Source: Sphingomonas jejuensis (GTDB lineage: Bacteria > Pseudomonadota > Alphaproteobacteria > Sphingomonadales > Sphingomonadaceae). From it: DNA of 64,000 nt. The notes beneath the pieces were generated by a model. The model saw nothing but the letters and a program-made list of their open reading frames with translations, searched no databases and had not been told where the DNA came from. Below are positions 25,435-34,288 of this stretch, in pieces (the stretch's first letter is position 1; the number at the start of each line of letters is the position of its first letter). The position numbers and the translations under genes were made by a program. The stretch covers positions 1,426,001 through 1,490,000 of the forward strand of contig NZ_JAATJE010000001.1 in NCBI RefSeq assembly GCF_011927695.1. The letters are read 5' to 3'.

Positions 25435-26084
25435 CGCCCGACCAGGTCGTCGACCTTTTCTCGCGGCTGGCGGCGGACGATCCCGCGCCGGAGACGGAGC
25501 TGCAGTCGGTCAACACATACACGCTGCTGGTGGCGGTGGTGCTGTCGGCGCAGGCGACCGACGCGGGCGTGAACAAGGCCACCCGCGATCTGTTCGCCGA
25601 TGTCCGCACGCCCGCGCAGATGGTCGCGCTGGGCGAGGACGGGCTGAAGCGGCACATCCGGACGATCGGGCTGTTCAACACCAAGGCCAAGAACGTCATC
25701 GCACTCAGCCAGGCGCTCATCGACGAGCATGGCGGCGAGGTGCCGGCCGACCGCGATGCGCTCGAACGGCTGCCCGGCGTCGGGCGCAAGACGGCGAACG
25801 TGGTGATGAATGTGGCGTTCGGGGCCGAGACCTTCGCCGTGGACACGCACATCTTCCGTGTCTGCAATCGCACAGGACTCGCCCCGGGGAAGACGCCCGC
25901 CAAGGTGGAGGCTGGGCTGGAGGCGGTGGTGCCCGGCCCGTTCAGGCTGCACGCCCATCACTGGCTGATCCTGCACGGCCGTTATGTCTGCAAGGCGCGG
26001 CGCCCGGACTGCTGGCGTTGTTCCATCGCCGATCTTTGCCGGTTCGAACCCAAGACGCCGGCTCCTGCGTTGAAGACAGCATGA
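25431..26084 (+). CDS. nth: Endonuclease III
   Basis: The 217-residue DNA glycosylase/AP lyase excises oxidised pyrimidines. The helix-hairpin-helix LPGVGRKTANVV contains the catalytic Lys, the catalytic Asp is in AVDTHIFRVCNR, and a [4Fe-4S] loop has the spacing C-x6-C-x2-C-x5-C (CKARRPDCWRCSIADLC). ATG 25431 overlaps the dapB stop (ATGA), which fixes the start despite a longer open frame upstream. The dapB-nth pair is common in sphingomonads. Confidence 0.95.
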   Translation: MTPDQVVDLFSRLAADDPAPETELQSVNTYTLLVAVVLSAQATDAGVNKATRDLFADVRTPAQMVALGEDGLKRHIRTIGLFNTKAKNVIALSQALIDEHGGEVPADRDALERLPGVGRKTANVVMNVAFGAETFAVDTHIFRVCNRTGLAPGKTPAKVEAGLEAVVPGPFRLHAHHWLILHGRYVCKARRPDCWRCSIADLCRFEPKTPAPALKTA

Positions 26085-26530
26085 CCAGGCTTGCCGCATC
26101 CGCCACCATCCTGTGCGCCGCCATGGCGCTTGCCGGTTGCCAGACCGCAACGGAGCGCGCGGAAGCGGAGGCGAAGCGGGAGGCGGCCGGAACGCTGCTC
26201 GCCGACGGGCAGACCTATGGCGACGGCGCCCGCAAGACCGGTGAGCCGGAGCGGTGCATCAACACGTCCCTGCTGACCAACACCCGGGTGCAGAGCGACC
26301 GGGTGATCGATTTCGATGCGGGCACCCGGATCTACAGGAACGTCCTCCCCCGTGCCTGCCCGCGGCTGGGGTTCGAGCGGCGGATCGCCTACCGGGTCTA
26401 TGGCGGCAACCTGTGCTCTCCCGACATCATCCAGGTAGTGGACGCGAGCCCCGGCATCCCCGGGCCGACCTGCATCCTGGGCGAGTTCCAGCCGATCGAC
26501 CGCCCGCCCCGCACCCGTCTTCGCCATTGA
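26081..26530 (+). CDS. Putative lipoprotein
   Basis: The 149-residue protein begins with a type II signal peptide ending LAGC, with the lipid-carrying Cys20. The mature part starts with a charged Glu/Ala-rich stretch ([15 protein letters not shown]) and then a compact domain with three Cys residues. Not recognised as a named family. It overlaps the nth stop by four bases (ATGA), so it is the last gene of the dapB-nth unit before tRNA-Arg. Confidence 0.78.
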   Translation: MTRLAASATILCAAMALAGCQTATERAEAEAKREAAGTLLADGQTYGDGARKTGEPERCINTSLLTNTRVQSDRVIDFDAGTRIYRNVLPRACPRLGFERRIAYRVYGGNLCSPDIIQVVDASPGIPGPTCILGEFQPIDRPPRTRLRH

Positions 26531-26582
26531 CGCTTCGGGCTGGCGGAGCGCGTTCCGCTTTGCTAACGCCCGTGACGCGCCG

Positions 26583-26659
<77 letters not shown>

Positions 26660-26696
26660 GTTTCCATCTTGATCCGACTTTCGGCGCGGTGCTGCA

Positions 26697-26972
26697 TCAT
26701 GTCCGGCGCGACGCGCCCGTCGACGGCGCCTTTTCGCCGCGTCGCCGGACACGCGCGGCGTGCACGACGCCGGTGGTATGGCTGTGCCCCCGCCGCTCCG
26801 CCCGGAGCATCTGCCCGACCCGCTTGCCGTGCACGATCAGCGGAAGCGCGCACAGCGCCAGTGCGAGGACAGGCAGCAACAGCACCGACCCATCGAGCAG
26901 AAACCCCATCCCGCAGGACGCGACCAGCAGCGCTGCGCCGGCTGCGCGCCACTGCATGTCCCGCCGGCTCAT
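26697..26972 (-). CDS. Small membrane protein of unknown function
   Basis: The 91-residue product has two probable membrane helices (WRAAGAALLVASCGMGFLLD and VLLLPVLALALCALPLIV) and a basic, His- and Arg-rich tail. Not recognised. Its ATG overlaps the stop of the upstream methyltransferase-like gene by four bases, making it the third gene of a coupled operon between two tRNA genes. Confidence 0.6.
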   Translation of the reverse strand: MSRRDMQWRAAGAALLVASCGMGFLLDGSVLLLPVLALALCALPLIVHGKRVGQMLRAERRGHSHTTGVVHAARVRRRGEKAPSTGASRRT

Positions 26973-27478
26973 GCCGCCCGCCGCGCGACATGCCCGAACG
27001 GGGTGTCGCCGATGACCTGGCGCGCAGCGGCGGCGATCGCGGACTGGAGCGGACCGCCGCCGCCACCGTGCCAGAGCAGGATGTCCGCCGGGAATGCCGC
27101 CTCCTCCGCCAGGGCGGCGGCGATCTCGCCACCCTCGAACGACAGGCCAATCGCAGGGTCACGGTGCCGCATCGCCGCGACGCGCGCGCGGCCGATCATC
27201 GCCGGCGACGTGCCGATGCCGCGCCCTTCAACGGCGGTGAAGCCCAGCGCGCGCGCAAGCCGCGCCACCTCGATCAGCATGGTGCCGCACGAACAATCGG
27301 CATCGACGATCCGCACGGCGTGGCGACCCTGCCGGCGAAGCGAAACCAGCGCCCTCTCCACCGCCGCCCAGCGCGGATCGAGCTGGGCGGAGCGACAGAT
27401 CCGGACCACCACTTCGGCGCCCTTTGTCGCGAAGGGGCCGTCCGGAACCTCCACGGCGACCTTGATCTGGCTGCTCAT
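26969..27478 (-). CDS. SAM-dependent methyltransferase-like protein
   Basis: The 169-residue protein contains VRIVDADCSCGTMLIEVARLAR, which looks like motif I (the SAM-binding strand and glycine turn) of a class I methyltransferase. It has an acidic stretch after beta-2 (GFTAVEGRGIG) and a later ADILLWHGGGGG strand. The motif I glycines are reduced to one, so binding could be altered. Start fixed by an ATGA overlap with the preceding gene. Substrate unknown. Confidence 0.65.
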   Translation of the reverse strand: MSSQIKVAVEVPDGPFATKGAEVVVRICRSAQLDPRWAAVERALVSLRRQGRHAVRIVDADCSCGTMLIEVARLARALGFTAVEGRGIGTSPAMIGRARVAAMRHRDPAIGLSFEGGEIAAALAEEAAFPADILLWHGGGGGPLQSAIAAAARQVIGDTPFGHVARRAA

Positions 27479-27741
27479 GACAGGGCACCCGCGTGGTGGG
27501 ACGGGTCGCCCGGCTCGAGCGCTCCGAGCGCGATCACCGGGACGAGCGGCGCCGCGCAGATCTCGATTCTCGCATGGTAGATCTGCCGCTCGGCCTCCGC
27601 GAAGCTGAGCGCCGCGGTGCGCGAGATGAAGCAGCCTTCGAGCTTTCGGCCGCTGTCCTGCACGAGCCAGTGGCCCGCCCGGTCCTGACCAACAAGAATA
27701 ACGGTTCCGCACATGGCGGACGGGGAGACGGGTTCGGACAT
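27475..27741 (-). CDS. Small hypothetical protein
   Basis: The 88-residue product reads like a compact beta-alpha domain: CGTVILVGQDRAGHWLVQDS, then FISRTAALSFAEAERQIYH. The pattern resembles DUF2188-like proteins (aromatic strand followed by a helix with Ala-Phe-Ala), but this is from memory and weak. First gene of the three-gene overlapping unit. ATG 27741 is preferred over upstream in-frame codons because the conserved-looking part begins ten residues later. Confidence 0.6.
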   Translation of the reverse strand: MSEPVSPSAMCGTVILVGQDRAGHWLVQDSGRKLEGCFISRTAALSFAEAERQIYHARIEICAAPLVPVIALGALEPGDPSHHAGALS

Positions 27742-27932
27742 GCCGCCGCTACTGCCTTTGTAAAAGCGAGCGTCGGGCGCCCGCCTCGACGATCTACGAA
27801 CCGCGCCGTAGCGATTCGAGATCGATTGCCGGGAAGCGCATAGGGTTGGCGTAGCGCGGCGCCGCACACCGAGGATGGATCAGGCGGCCGCGCGGAGCTG
27901 GCTGGACCCACGCCGGCGCGATGCTGTCGGTT

Positions 27933-28008
27933 TGGTGACCCCTACGGGACTCGAACCCGTGTTTTCGCCGTGAGAGGGCGACGTCCTAGACCGCTAGACG
28001 AAGGGGCC
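27933..28008 (-). tRNA. tRNA-Glu (anticodon CTC)
   Basis: On the minus strand GGCCCCT pairs with AGGGGTC (one G-U), the anticodon stem TCGCC/GGCGA holds CTCTCAC with anticodon CTC, and the T-arm is CGGG-TTCGAGT-CCCG. A CCA is encoded after discriminator A. The 76-base layout matches bacterial tRNA-Glu. Confidence 0.96.
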
Positions 28009-28052
28009 AAGCCTCGGCGGAGGCGTGCTGGTAGAGCCGGCGGCGCGATGCG

Positions 28053-29219
28053 TCAAGCCGCCCTGCCCCGCGCATCCGCGCCGGCCGGGTCCTCGCCGTC
28101 CACCGGTTCCAGCGGGCGCAGCACGGCGCGGCCGCGGCCGGTGCGCTTGGCGGCGATCATCGCCGCATCCGCCGCCGCGATCGCCGCGGCGGCATCGTCA
28201 TGGGCGCGGTCGACCACGATGCTGCCGACGCTGGCGCCCATCGGCACTTCCTTGCCGTTCCACCAGCAGGCCGTGCCGATCAGGTCGACAAGCGTGATTC
28301 CCAGCCGCTCGACCTCCTCCAGCCGCGTGACCGGGGCCTGCACCACCACGAACTCGTCGCCGCCATAGCGCGCGGCGAAGGCAACGGGATGGCCGATGGC
28401 GCGCAGACGCTCCCCCACCACGCGCAGCACGGCATCACCGGCGGCATGACCGTGCGTGTCGTTGGCCAGCTTGAAGTGGTCGAGGTCGATGAAGTGGACG
28501 CCCACCCCGCTCCGCCCGCTGGCAAGCAGCGCCGCCAGCCGCTCCTCCAGCATCGTGCGGTTGGCGAGCCCGGTTAGCCCGTCGAACGCGGCCTGCCGGG
28601 CGAAGGCGCGGCGGGTCACGATCTGGTCGACGGTGATGGCATAGGTGTTCTTGACCGTGTCCAGGCTGACGACGATCAGCGCGGCGAGCGCGACCGCGAT
28701 CCCGATCCGCTCCGGCGTGAGACCCGCGCCCGCCACGATGGTGAGCGGAACGGCGGCGGCGATCACCGCCCGCACCGCTAGCTGCGGCCGGACGGACGCG
28801 CGCGTGACGATGCCGGCGCAGTAACCGACCACCATCACCACGGCCATCACCCGCGCATTGCCGTTGCCCATCGCGAAGGCATAAATGCTGAAGCTGGCCA
28901 GCACGGCGGAAAACAGCGTGGTGCCAAGCGCATAGCGTCGTTCCCACAGTCGGGAGCGTTTCGGCTGCGCTTCACGCCGGTAGCCGATGAAGCAGCCGAT
29001 GCGAAAGGCGGTGACGAGCCCGGCGGCGCACGCGATCAGCAATGCCTGCCAGTGGCCGGTGCGCAGCCCGACAAGCAGGCTCAGCCCGATGGTCATCCCG
29101 CCCACCGTCAGCAAGGGCGTCATCGTGTGGAACATGAGCGCGACGAGTTCTGCGTGGACGTCGTCGTCCACGTGCGGCGGCGCGCCGTCCACGGCTGTCT
29201 GCTTCGACCCTGATGTCAT
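28053..29219 (-). CDS. Membrane-bound diguanylate cyclase (GGDEF)
   Basis: The 388-residue protein has about six membrane helices in residues 30-185 and a C-terminal GGDEF domain, with FDGLTGLANR at 212-221 and the active site GGDEF at 286-290. It should make cyclic di-GMP from two GTP. The inhibitory RxxD site normally found five residues before GGDEF is absent (HPVAFAARY), so product inhibition through that site is not expected. GGGGAA precedes the ATG. It stands alone, with no EAL partner. Confidence 0.92.
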   Translation of the reverse strand: MTSGSKQTAVDGAPPHVDDDVHAELVALMFHTMTPLLTVGGMTIGLSLLVGLRTGHWQALLIACAAGLVTAFRIGCFIGYRREAQPKRSRLWERRYALGTTLFSAVLASFSIYAFAMGNGNARVMAVVMVVGYCAGIVTRASVRPQLAVRAVIAAAVPLTIVAGAGLTPERIGIAVALAALIVVSLDTVKNTYAITVDQIVTRRAFARQAAFDGLTGLANRTMLEERLAALLASGRSGVGVHFIDLDHFKLANDTHGHAAGDAVLRVVGERLRAIGHPVAFAARYGGDEFVVVQAPVTRLEEVERLGITLVDLIGTACWWNGKEVPMGASVGSIVVDRAHDDAAAAIAAADAAMIAAKRTGRGRAVLRPLEPVDGEDPAGADARGRAA

Positions 29220-29317
29220 GAAATTCCCCGACCGCCCGGTCAGGCCGCAGCATCATGATGTCAAGTAAAGAAGGACCAATCCGGTCTTTTTCATCAGCTT
29301 GGGCGCAAGAAACAGCC

Positions 29318-30094
29318 TCAACAAACCTTGCCGAGCGCATCAGACAGAATGTCGCACCAGGATGCGACGCCGGCGGCATCGGCGATCAGGTCCTGTCTCA
29401 CCTCCAGCTCCAGATAGGGCAGGCCGGCGGGAAAGGCATGGCGCGGCACGGTGTAGTCGATCACGTCCATGCGGTAGGGTTCGTTGTCGCCGACCACGAG
29501 GTCGCCGCGTGCCGCCAGGGTGGCCAGCATCGCGCGCGAGACCCGATCCTCCCGGCCGTCATGGAGGATGCCGACGTGCCACGGGCGCGCCTGCCCGGCC
29601 ATCTCGGGCGTGAAGCTGTGAAGCGACACCAGGGTGATCGGGCGCCCGGCAGCGCGGCGGGCGGCGATCTCGGCCGCGATCGCCTGCTGGTAGGGTGCGT
29701 GGATCTCGGCCGCACGGGCATCCCGCTCAGCTTCGGTCAGGCCGACATTGCCCGGGATCGCCGTGCCGTCGCTGACTGGCGGGATCGACGTCGGGGCGCC
29801 CGGCGCCCGGTTGCAGTCGATCACCAGCCGTGAATAGCGCTGCCAGAGAAACACGGCGTCGAGCCGGTCGGCCATCGCCTCCCCCAGCGACCGGATGCCG
29901 ATGTCGACCGCGATGTGCCGGCGCATGTCCGCCGCGGACACGCCGAGGTCGAGGGCGGCGGGCACCGCATCGCCGCCATGATCGCCGATCAGCAGAATGT
30001 CCGACCCGCCCCCGCACCCATTCCTGCCATTGACACGTTGCACTGCAGCAGGGTCCGATGGCGACAGCAGAGGGCGAGTCGAAGCGATGGTCAC
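29318..30094 (-). CDS. N-formylglutamate amidohydrolase-like protein
   Basis: The 258-residue zinc-hydrolase-like protein matches the HutG/FGase family: DILLIGDHGGDAVPAAL, the HIAVDIGIRSLGEAMADRL helix, VIDCNRAPG and VSLHSFTPEMAGQARPWHVGIL. GTG 30094 is chosen because the N-terminal proline-rich lead (PLLSPSDPAAVQRVN) is typical; GTG 30043 would remove it. The genes for histidine degradation are absent, and it is divergent from the transglutaminase/ATP-grasp cluster 21 bases away. It may instead cleave an N-acyl or peptide amide made by that cluster. Confidence 0.86.
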   Translation of the reverse strand: MTIASTRPLLSPSDPAAVQRVNGRNGCGGGSDILLIGDHGGDAVPAALDLGVSAADMRRHIAVDIGIRSLGEAMADRLDAVFLWQRYSRLVIDCNRAPGAPTSIPPVSDGTAIPGNVGLTEAERDARAAEIHAPYQQAIAAEIAARRAAGRPITLVSLHSFTPEMAGQARPWHVGILHDGREDRVSRAMLATLAARGDLVVGDNEPYRMDVIDYTVPRHAFPAGLPYLELEVRQDLIADAAGVASWCDILSDALGKVC

Positions 30095-30115
30095 GGGTGG
30101 AAGGTCTCCGGTGCG

Positions 30116-31027
30116 ATGCCGATCCTGACGATCGACCACGTCACCACCTATCGTTATTCGAAGCCCGTGTCGTTCGGCGAACACCGCATCATGATGCGGC
30201 CGCGGGCAGCCCACGACCAACGGATCTTGGAAGCCGATCTCGACATCGATCCCGCACCGCAGCGGGTGCGCTGGGTTCACGACGTGTTCGGCAACTCGGT
30301 CGCGCTGGCGACTTTCTCGCGCCGCGCCCGGGCTCTCCGGGTTGCGAGCCGGGTGCGGCTGGAGCACGAACCGCTGGACGGCGGAGGTATCGAGGTGGAG
30401 GATTACGCCCGCCGCTATCCGTTCAGCTATGCGGCCGAGGACATGGCCGACCTGCTCCGCACGATCGAGCGGCAGCACCCCGATCCCGCCCGGCTGGTGG
30501 ACCGCTGGGCGCGCGGGTTCGTGCGGATGGATCGCCCGACGGAGACGCTGGCGCTGCTCGCGGCGATGACGGCGGCGATCCGGCGTGACTTCACCTATGT
30601 TCCGCGCCATGCGGAAGGAACCCAGACCCCGGTCGAAACGCTTGGGGTGAGGCAGGGAACCTGCCGCGACTTTGCCATGTTGATGATCGAGGCGGCGCGG
30701 TCTCTCGGCCTGGCCGCACATTTTGTGTCCGGTTATGTCTATAGCCCGCGGGGTGCGGGTGTGGTTGGCGGCGGCAACACCCATGCCTGGGTGCGCATCT
30801 TCCTGCCGGGGTCGGGGTGGATCGAATATGATCCCACCAACGGCATCGTCGGCGGAAACGGGCTTGTGCGGGTGGCGGTGGCACGCGACCCGCGGCAGGC
30901 AGTGCCGCTGTCCGGCAGTTTCATCGGGTTTCCCGGCAGCAATGCCGGCATGGACGTGTCCGTCGACATCAGGATGGACGGGGATCAACGGTACGGATCC
31001 GGCGCCGCGGCAGCCGGGGCGGCGTGA
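30116..31027 (+). CDS. Transglutaminase-like cysteine protease/amidase
   Basis: The 303-residue protein has an N-terminal beta domain (ILTIDHVTTYRYSKPVSFGEH) typical of bacterial transglutaminase-like proteins and a papain-like core with Cys183 (GTCRDFAML), His223 (NTHAWVRI) and Asp239 (WIEYDPTNG), a complete triad. Such proteins hydrolyse or transfer amide bonds. GGAAGG lies about eleven bases before the ATG. First gene of a five-gene unit. Confidence 0.9.
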   Translation: MPILTIDHVTTYRYSKPVSFGEHRIMMRPRAAHDQRILEADLDIDPAPQRVRWVHDVFGNSVALATFSRRARALRVASRVRLEHEPLDGGGIEVEDYARRYPFSYAAEDMADLLRTIERQHPDPARLVDRWARGFVRMDRPTETLALLAAMTAAIRRDFTYVPRHAEGTQTPVETLGVRQGTCRDFAMLMIEAARSLGLAAHFVSGYVYSPRGAGVVGGGNTHAWVRIFLPGSGWIEYDPTNGIVGGNGLVRVAVARDPRQAVPLSGSFIGFPGSNAGMDVSVDIRMDGDQRYGSGAAAAGAA

Positions 31028-31041
31028 GGGAGAGTGGGCGT

Positions 31042-31866
31042 ATGTTGATCCGGGCGGGCTACAACATCAGGCTGGAGACCGCTCAGCCGACACCCCTGCT
31101 GGCGCTGTTGAGCGTGCACCCGTCCCGCAACAAGGACTTGGTGACCCTCCACCGCATCACCGCCACGCCCGACGTGCCGATGTACAATTACGTCGATGGC
31201 TTCGGAAACATCTGCACGCGCCTGACCGTGCCGGAGGGCGGCGTGACGCTGGACTGCGATTTCGTGATCCGCGACACCGGTGCGGCCGACATCTACGCGC
31301 CGGACGCGCCGCAGCTGCCGATCGAGCAGCTGCCGGACGACGTGCTCGTGTACCTGCTCGGCAGCCGATATTGCGAAACGGACCGCCTGTCGGAAACCGC
31401 CTGGGGGCTGTTCGGTCACATCCGGCCGGGCTGGGACCGCGTGCAGGCAATCGTCGACTTCACCCACGATCATATCGAGTTCGGATATCATCACGCGCGG
31501 CACACCAAGACCGCGTGGGACGCGCATCAGGAGCAGACGGGCGTGTGCCGCGACTTCGCGCACCTGGCGATCGCGCTGTGCCGCTGCATGAACATTCCGG
31601 CGCGGTACTGCACCGGTTATCTGGGCGAGATCCGCGAGCCGCGCAGCGAAGCGGCAATGGACTTCTCCGCCTGGTTCGACGTCTATCTGGGCGGCAACTG
31701 GTACACGTTCGATGCCCGGCACAACCGGCCGCGGATCGGGCGCATCCTGATGGCGCGCGGCCGCGATGCCACCGATGCCGCGCTCACCACCAGCTTCGGG
31801 CCGGCCGCGCTCACCCGCTTCGACGTGATCACCGAAGAGGTGTCCGAGGCGGGGGCCGTGGTCTAG
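31042..31866 (+). CDS. Transglutaminase-like protein with altered triad
   Basis: The 274-residue protein has the transglutaminase core with Cys169 (TGVCRDFAHLA) and Asp224 (WYTFDARHN), but the position of the catalytic His is Ser209 (AMDFSAWFDVYL instead of xxHAW). The C-terminal RIGRILMARGRDATDAALTT segment is a hallmark of the subgroup found next to CP-ATP-grasp genes. GGGAGAG precedes the ATG at 31042. Whether the Ser variant is subgroup-wide or a loss is undecided here; a His nearby, such as H227, might substitute. Confidence 0.85.
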   Translation: MLIRAGYNIRLETAQPTPLLALLSVHPSRNKDLVTLHRITATPDVPMYNYVDGFGNICTRLTVPEGGVTLDCDFVIRDTGAADIYAPDAPQLPIEQLPDDVLVYLLGSRYCETDRLSETAWGLFGHIRPGWDRVQAIVDFTHDHIEFGYHHARHTKTAWDAHQEQTGVCRDFAHLAIALCRCMNIPARYCTGYLGEIREPRSEAAMDFSAWFDVYLGGNWYTFDARHNRPRIGRILMARGRDATDAALTTSFGPAALTRFDVITEEVSEAGAVV

Positions 31867-33294
31867 GTGGCGCGCCAGCCCATCTTCGATGAAATGCGCG
31901 GCTTTCCCGGTGACGACCCGCGCCCGAGCTATGCGCGCGTCGATCGCTGGCTGAGCGAGACGGACGACGCGCTGCTGCAGACCCGGCGGGCGCAGGCGGA
32001 AGGCTTCTTCCGCCGCATCGGCATCACCTTTGCCGTCTACGGCGATGATCGTGCGGACGAACGGCTGATCCCGTTCGACATCGTGCCGCGCATCATTACC
32101 CGAACCGAATGGCAGCGGCTGGAGCGAGGGCTGATCCAGCGGGTGACGGCGCTGAACGCCTTCCTGGCCGACATCTACGGCAAGCGGGAGATCCTGGCGG
32201 CCGGCGTGATCCCGGAGGAGCTTGTGCTCCTCAACCCGCAATATCAGCTCGGGATGATCGGCTTCCGCCCGCCCGGCGGCGTGTACACGCACATCTCCGG
32301 CATCGACATCGTGCGCACGGGTCCCGACGACTTCTATGTCCTGGAGGACAACGTCCGAACGCCGTCTGGCGTCAGCTACATGCTCGAAAACCGCGAGGTC
32401 ATGTTCCGCCTGCACCCGGAGCTGTTCGCGCGCCACCGCGTCGCCCCGGTCGAGGATTATCCGGACCTGTTGGCCGACACGCTGCGATCGGTCGCGCCGG
32501 ACGGGCGGCAGCGCGCGCCCACCATCGCCGTGCTGACGCCGGGCTACCACAACTCCGCCTTCTACGAACACAGCTTCCTGGCCGACAAGATGGGCGTGGA
32601 GCTGGTGGAAGGCGACGACCTCTTCGTGCGCGACGACATCGTCTACATGCGCACGACTGCCGGACCGCGTCAGGTGGACGTGATCTACCGCCGGATCGAC
32701 GACGCCTTCATCGATCCCCTCGCCTTCCGGCCGGATTCAGTGCTGGGCGTGCCGGGCCTGATGAGCGCCTATCATGCCGGCAACGTCACGCTGGCGAACG
32801 CCGCCGGCACCGGCATCGCCGACGACAAGGCGGTCTACAGCTACCTGCCCGAGATCATCCGCTTCTACACCGGCGAGGATGCGCTGTTGCCAAACGTGCC
32901 GACCTATCGCTGCCGGGAACCGGATGCGCTTGCCTACACGCTCGACAACCTCGCCGACCTTGTCGTGAAGGAAGTCGACGGATCCGGCGGATATGGCATG
33001 CTCGTCGGGCCGCATGCGACCGCCGCGCAGATCGATGCCTTTGCCGGCAAGCTGCGGGCCGACCCTGCCAAGTTCATCGCGCAGCCGACGCTGGCGCTGT
33101 CCACCTGCCCGACGCTGGGCGACGACGGCATCGGCGCGCGGCACGTCGACCTTCGCCCTTATGTGCTGATGGGTGCGGACGGCATCACCGTGGTGCCCGG
33201 CGGCCTGACGCGCGTCGCGCTGACCGAAGGGTCGCTGGTCGTCAACTCGAGCCAGGGCGGCGGCACAAAGGACACATGGGTGATCGATGGTTGA
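31867..33294 (+). CDS. Circularly permuted type 2 ATP-grasp protein
   Basis: The 475-residue protein is of the CP_ATPgrasp group predicted to be an ATP-dependent amide (peptide) ligase. Seen segments are FDIVPRIITRTEWQRLERGL, VLEDNVRTPSGVSYMLENR, GVELVEGDDLFVRDD, NAAGTGIADDKAVYSYLPEI and LVVKEVDGSGGYGMLVGP, the last being the nucleotide-binding loop. The start is GTG immediately after the preceding stop. Neighbouring transglutaminases and the alpha-E gene are its regular partners. Confidence 0.9.
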   Translation: MARQPIFDEMRGFPGDDPRPSYARVDRWLSETDDALLQTRRAQAEGFFRRIGITFAVYGDDRADERLIPFDIVPRIITRTEWQRLERGLIQRVTALNAFLADIYGKREILAAGVIPEELVLLNPQYQLGMIGFRPPGGVYTHISGIDIVRTGPDDFYVLEDNVRTPSGVSYMLENREVMFRLHPELFARHRVAPVEDYPDLLADTLRSVAPDGRQRAPTIAVLTPGYHNSAFYEHSFLADKMGVELVEGDDLFVRDDIVYMRTTAGPRQVDVIYRRIDDAFIDPLAFRPDSVLGVPGLMSAYHAGNVTLANAAGTGIADDKAVYSYLPEIIRFYTGEDALLPNVPTYRCREPDALAYTLDNLADLVVKEVDGSGGYGMLVGPHATAAQIDAFAGKLRADPAKFIAQPTLALSTCPTLGDDGIGARHVDLRPYVLMGADGITVVPGGLTRVALTEGSLVVNSSQGGGTKDTWVIDG

Positions 33295-33345
33295 GCGCGT
33301 GCCCTTCCTGCGGCGTCTCGCCCTTCGCCTGCGCGGTTTAGCCTG

Positions 33346-34284
33346 ATGCTGTCGCGCGCCGCCTCCAACCTGTTCTGGCTTGGCCGGTACATGGAGCGTG
33401 CGGACTTCGTCGTCCGCCTGCTCGACGCCACGCTGCGCCTGGCCGCGCTCCCTTCCAGCCATGACGATGCCGCCGAGGTCTGGACGAGCGCGCTGAAGGC
33501 TGCCGGGGCGGACGGCTGGAAGACCGCCGACGGTGAGCTGGACGAGGACGCGACGCTTCAGCACATGGCGCTGGCCGGCGACAATCCGTCGTCGATCCGC
33601 AGCTGTCTGGAGCGGGCGCGCGCCAACGCGCGGGCGGTGCGCACCGCGCTGACCATCGATGCCTGGGAAGCGATCAACGCGGCCTATCACGATGTGCAGA
33701 AGCTTCGCGACCAGCCGGCCACCCGCGCGAGCGCGGGCGCGATCCTGGATATGGTGAAGCGATCGCTCCACGCCCTCGACGGTGCGCTTCACCGGTCGAT
33801 GCTGCGGTCGGACTCCTTGTGGTTCATCCGGCTGGGCGCCGCGATCGAGCGCGCTGACAACACCGCCCGGATCCTCGAGGTTAAATATCACCTGCTGCTG
33901 CCGAGCGACGAGCGGGTCGGCGGCGGGCTCGACCACTTTCAATGGGCGACCATCCTGCGCACCGTGTCCGCGCTGACCGCCTATCGATGGATCTACCGGC
34001 AGAGCGTGAAGCCGTGGCTGGTCGCCGATCTGCTGATCATGCAGCGCCAGGCACCGCGATCATTGATCGCGAGCTACGGCGATGCCGTGCGCCACCTCGA
34101 CCTGCTGGCTGCCGAGAGCGGGCGGCGCGGCCCGGCCGACCGCATCGGCCATGCGACGCTCGATTGGCTGGAATCGAGCAAGACCGAGCGGATCTTCGCC
34201 GACGGTCTTCACGAATTCCTTCAACGCTTCCTGGCCGAGAACCACCGGCTGGGCCGGGCGGTCGCCGAGCAGTATCTGTTCTGA
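33346..34284 (+). CDS. Alpha-E domain protein (DUF403)
   Basis: The 312-residue, almost entirely helical protein starts MLSRAASNLFWLGRYMERADF, the classic alpha-E opening. ARANARAVRTALT, DSLWFIRLGAAIERADNTARIL and a C-terminal FLQRFLAENHRLG follow. The family has no known biochemistry but occurs with CP-ATP-grasp and transglutaminase genes, and was proposed by comparative genomics to act with them in peptide or metabolite synthesis. The 51-base gap before it is the largest in the unit. Confidence 0.9.
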   Translation: MLSRAASNLFWLGRYMERADFVVRLLDATLRLAALPSSHDDAAEVWTSALKAAGADGWKTADGELDEDATLQHMALAGDNPSSIRSCLERARANARAVRTALTIDAWEAINAAYHDVQKLRDQPATRASAGAILDMVKRSLHALDGALHRSMLRSDSLWFIRLGAAIERADNTARILEVKYHLLLPSDERVGGGLDHFQWATILRTVSALTAYRWIYRQSVKPWLVADLLIMQRQAPRSLIASYGDAVRHLDLLAAESGRRGPADRIGHATLDWLESSKTERIFADGLHEFLQRFLAENHRLGRAVAEQYLF

Positions 34285-34288
34285 TCCC

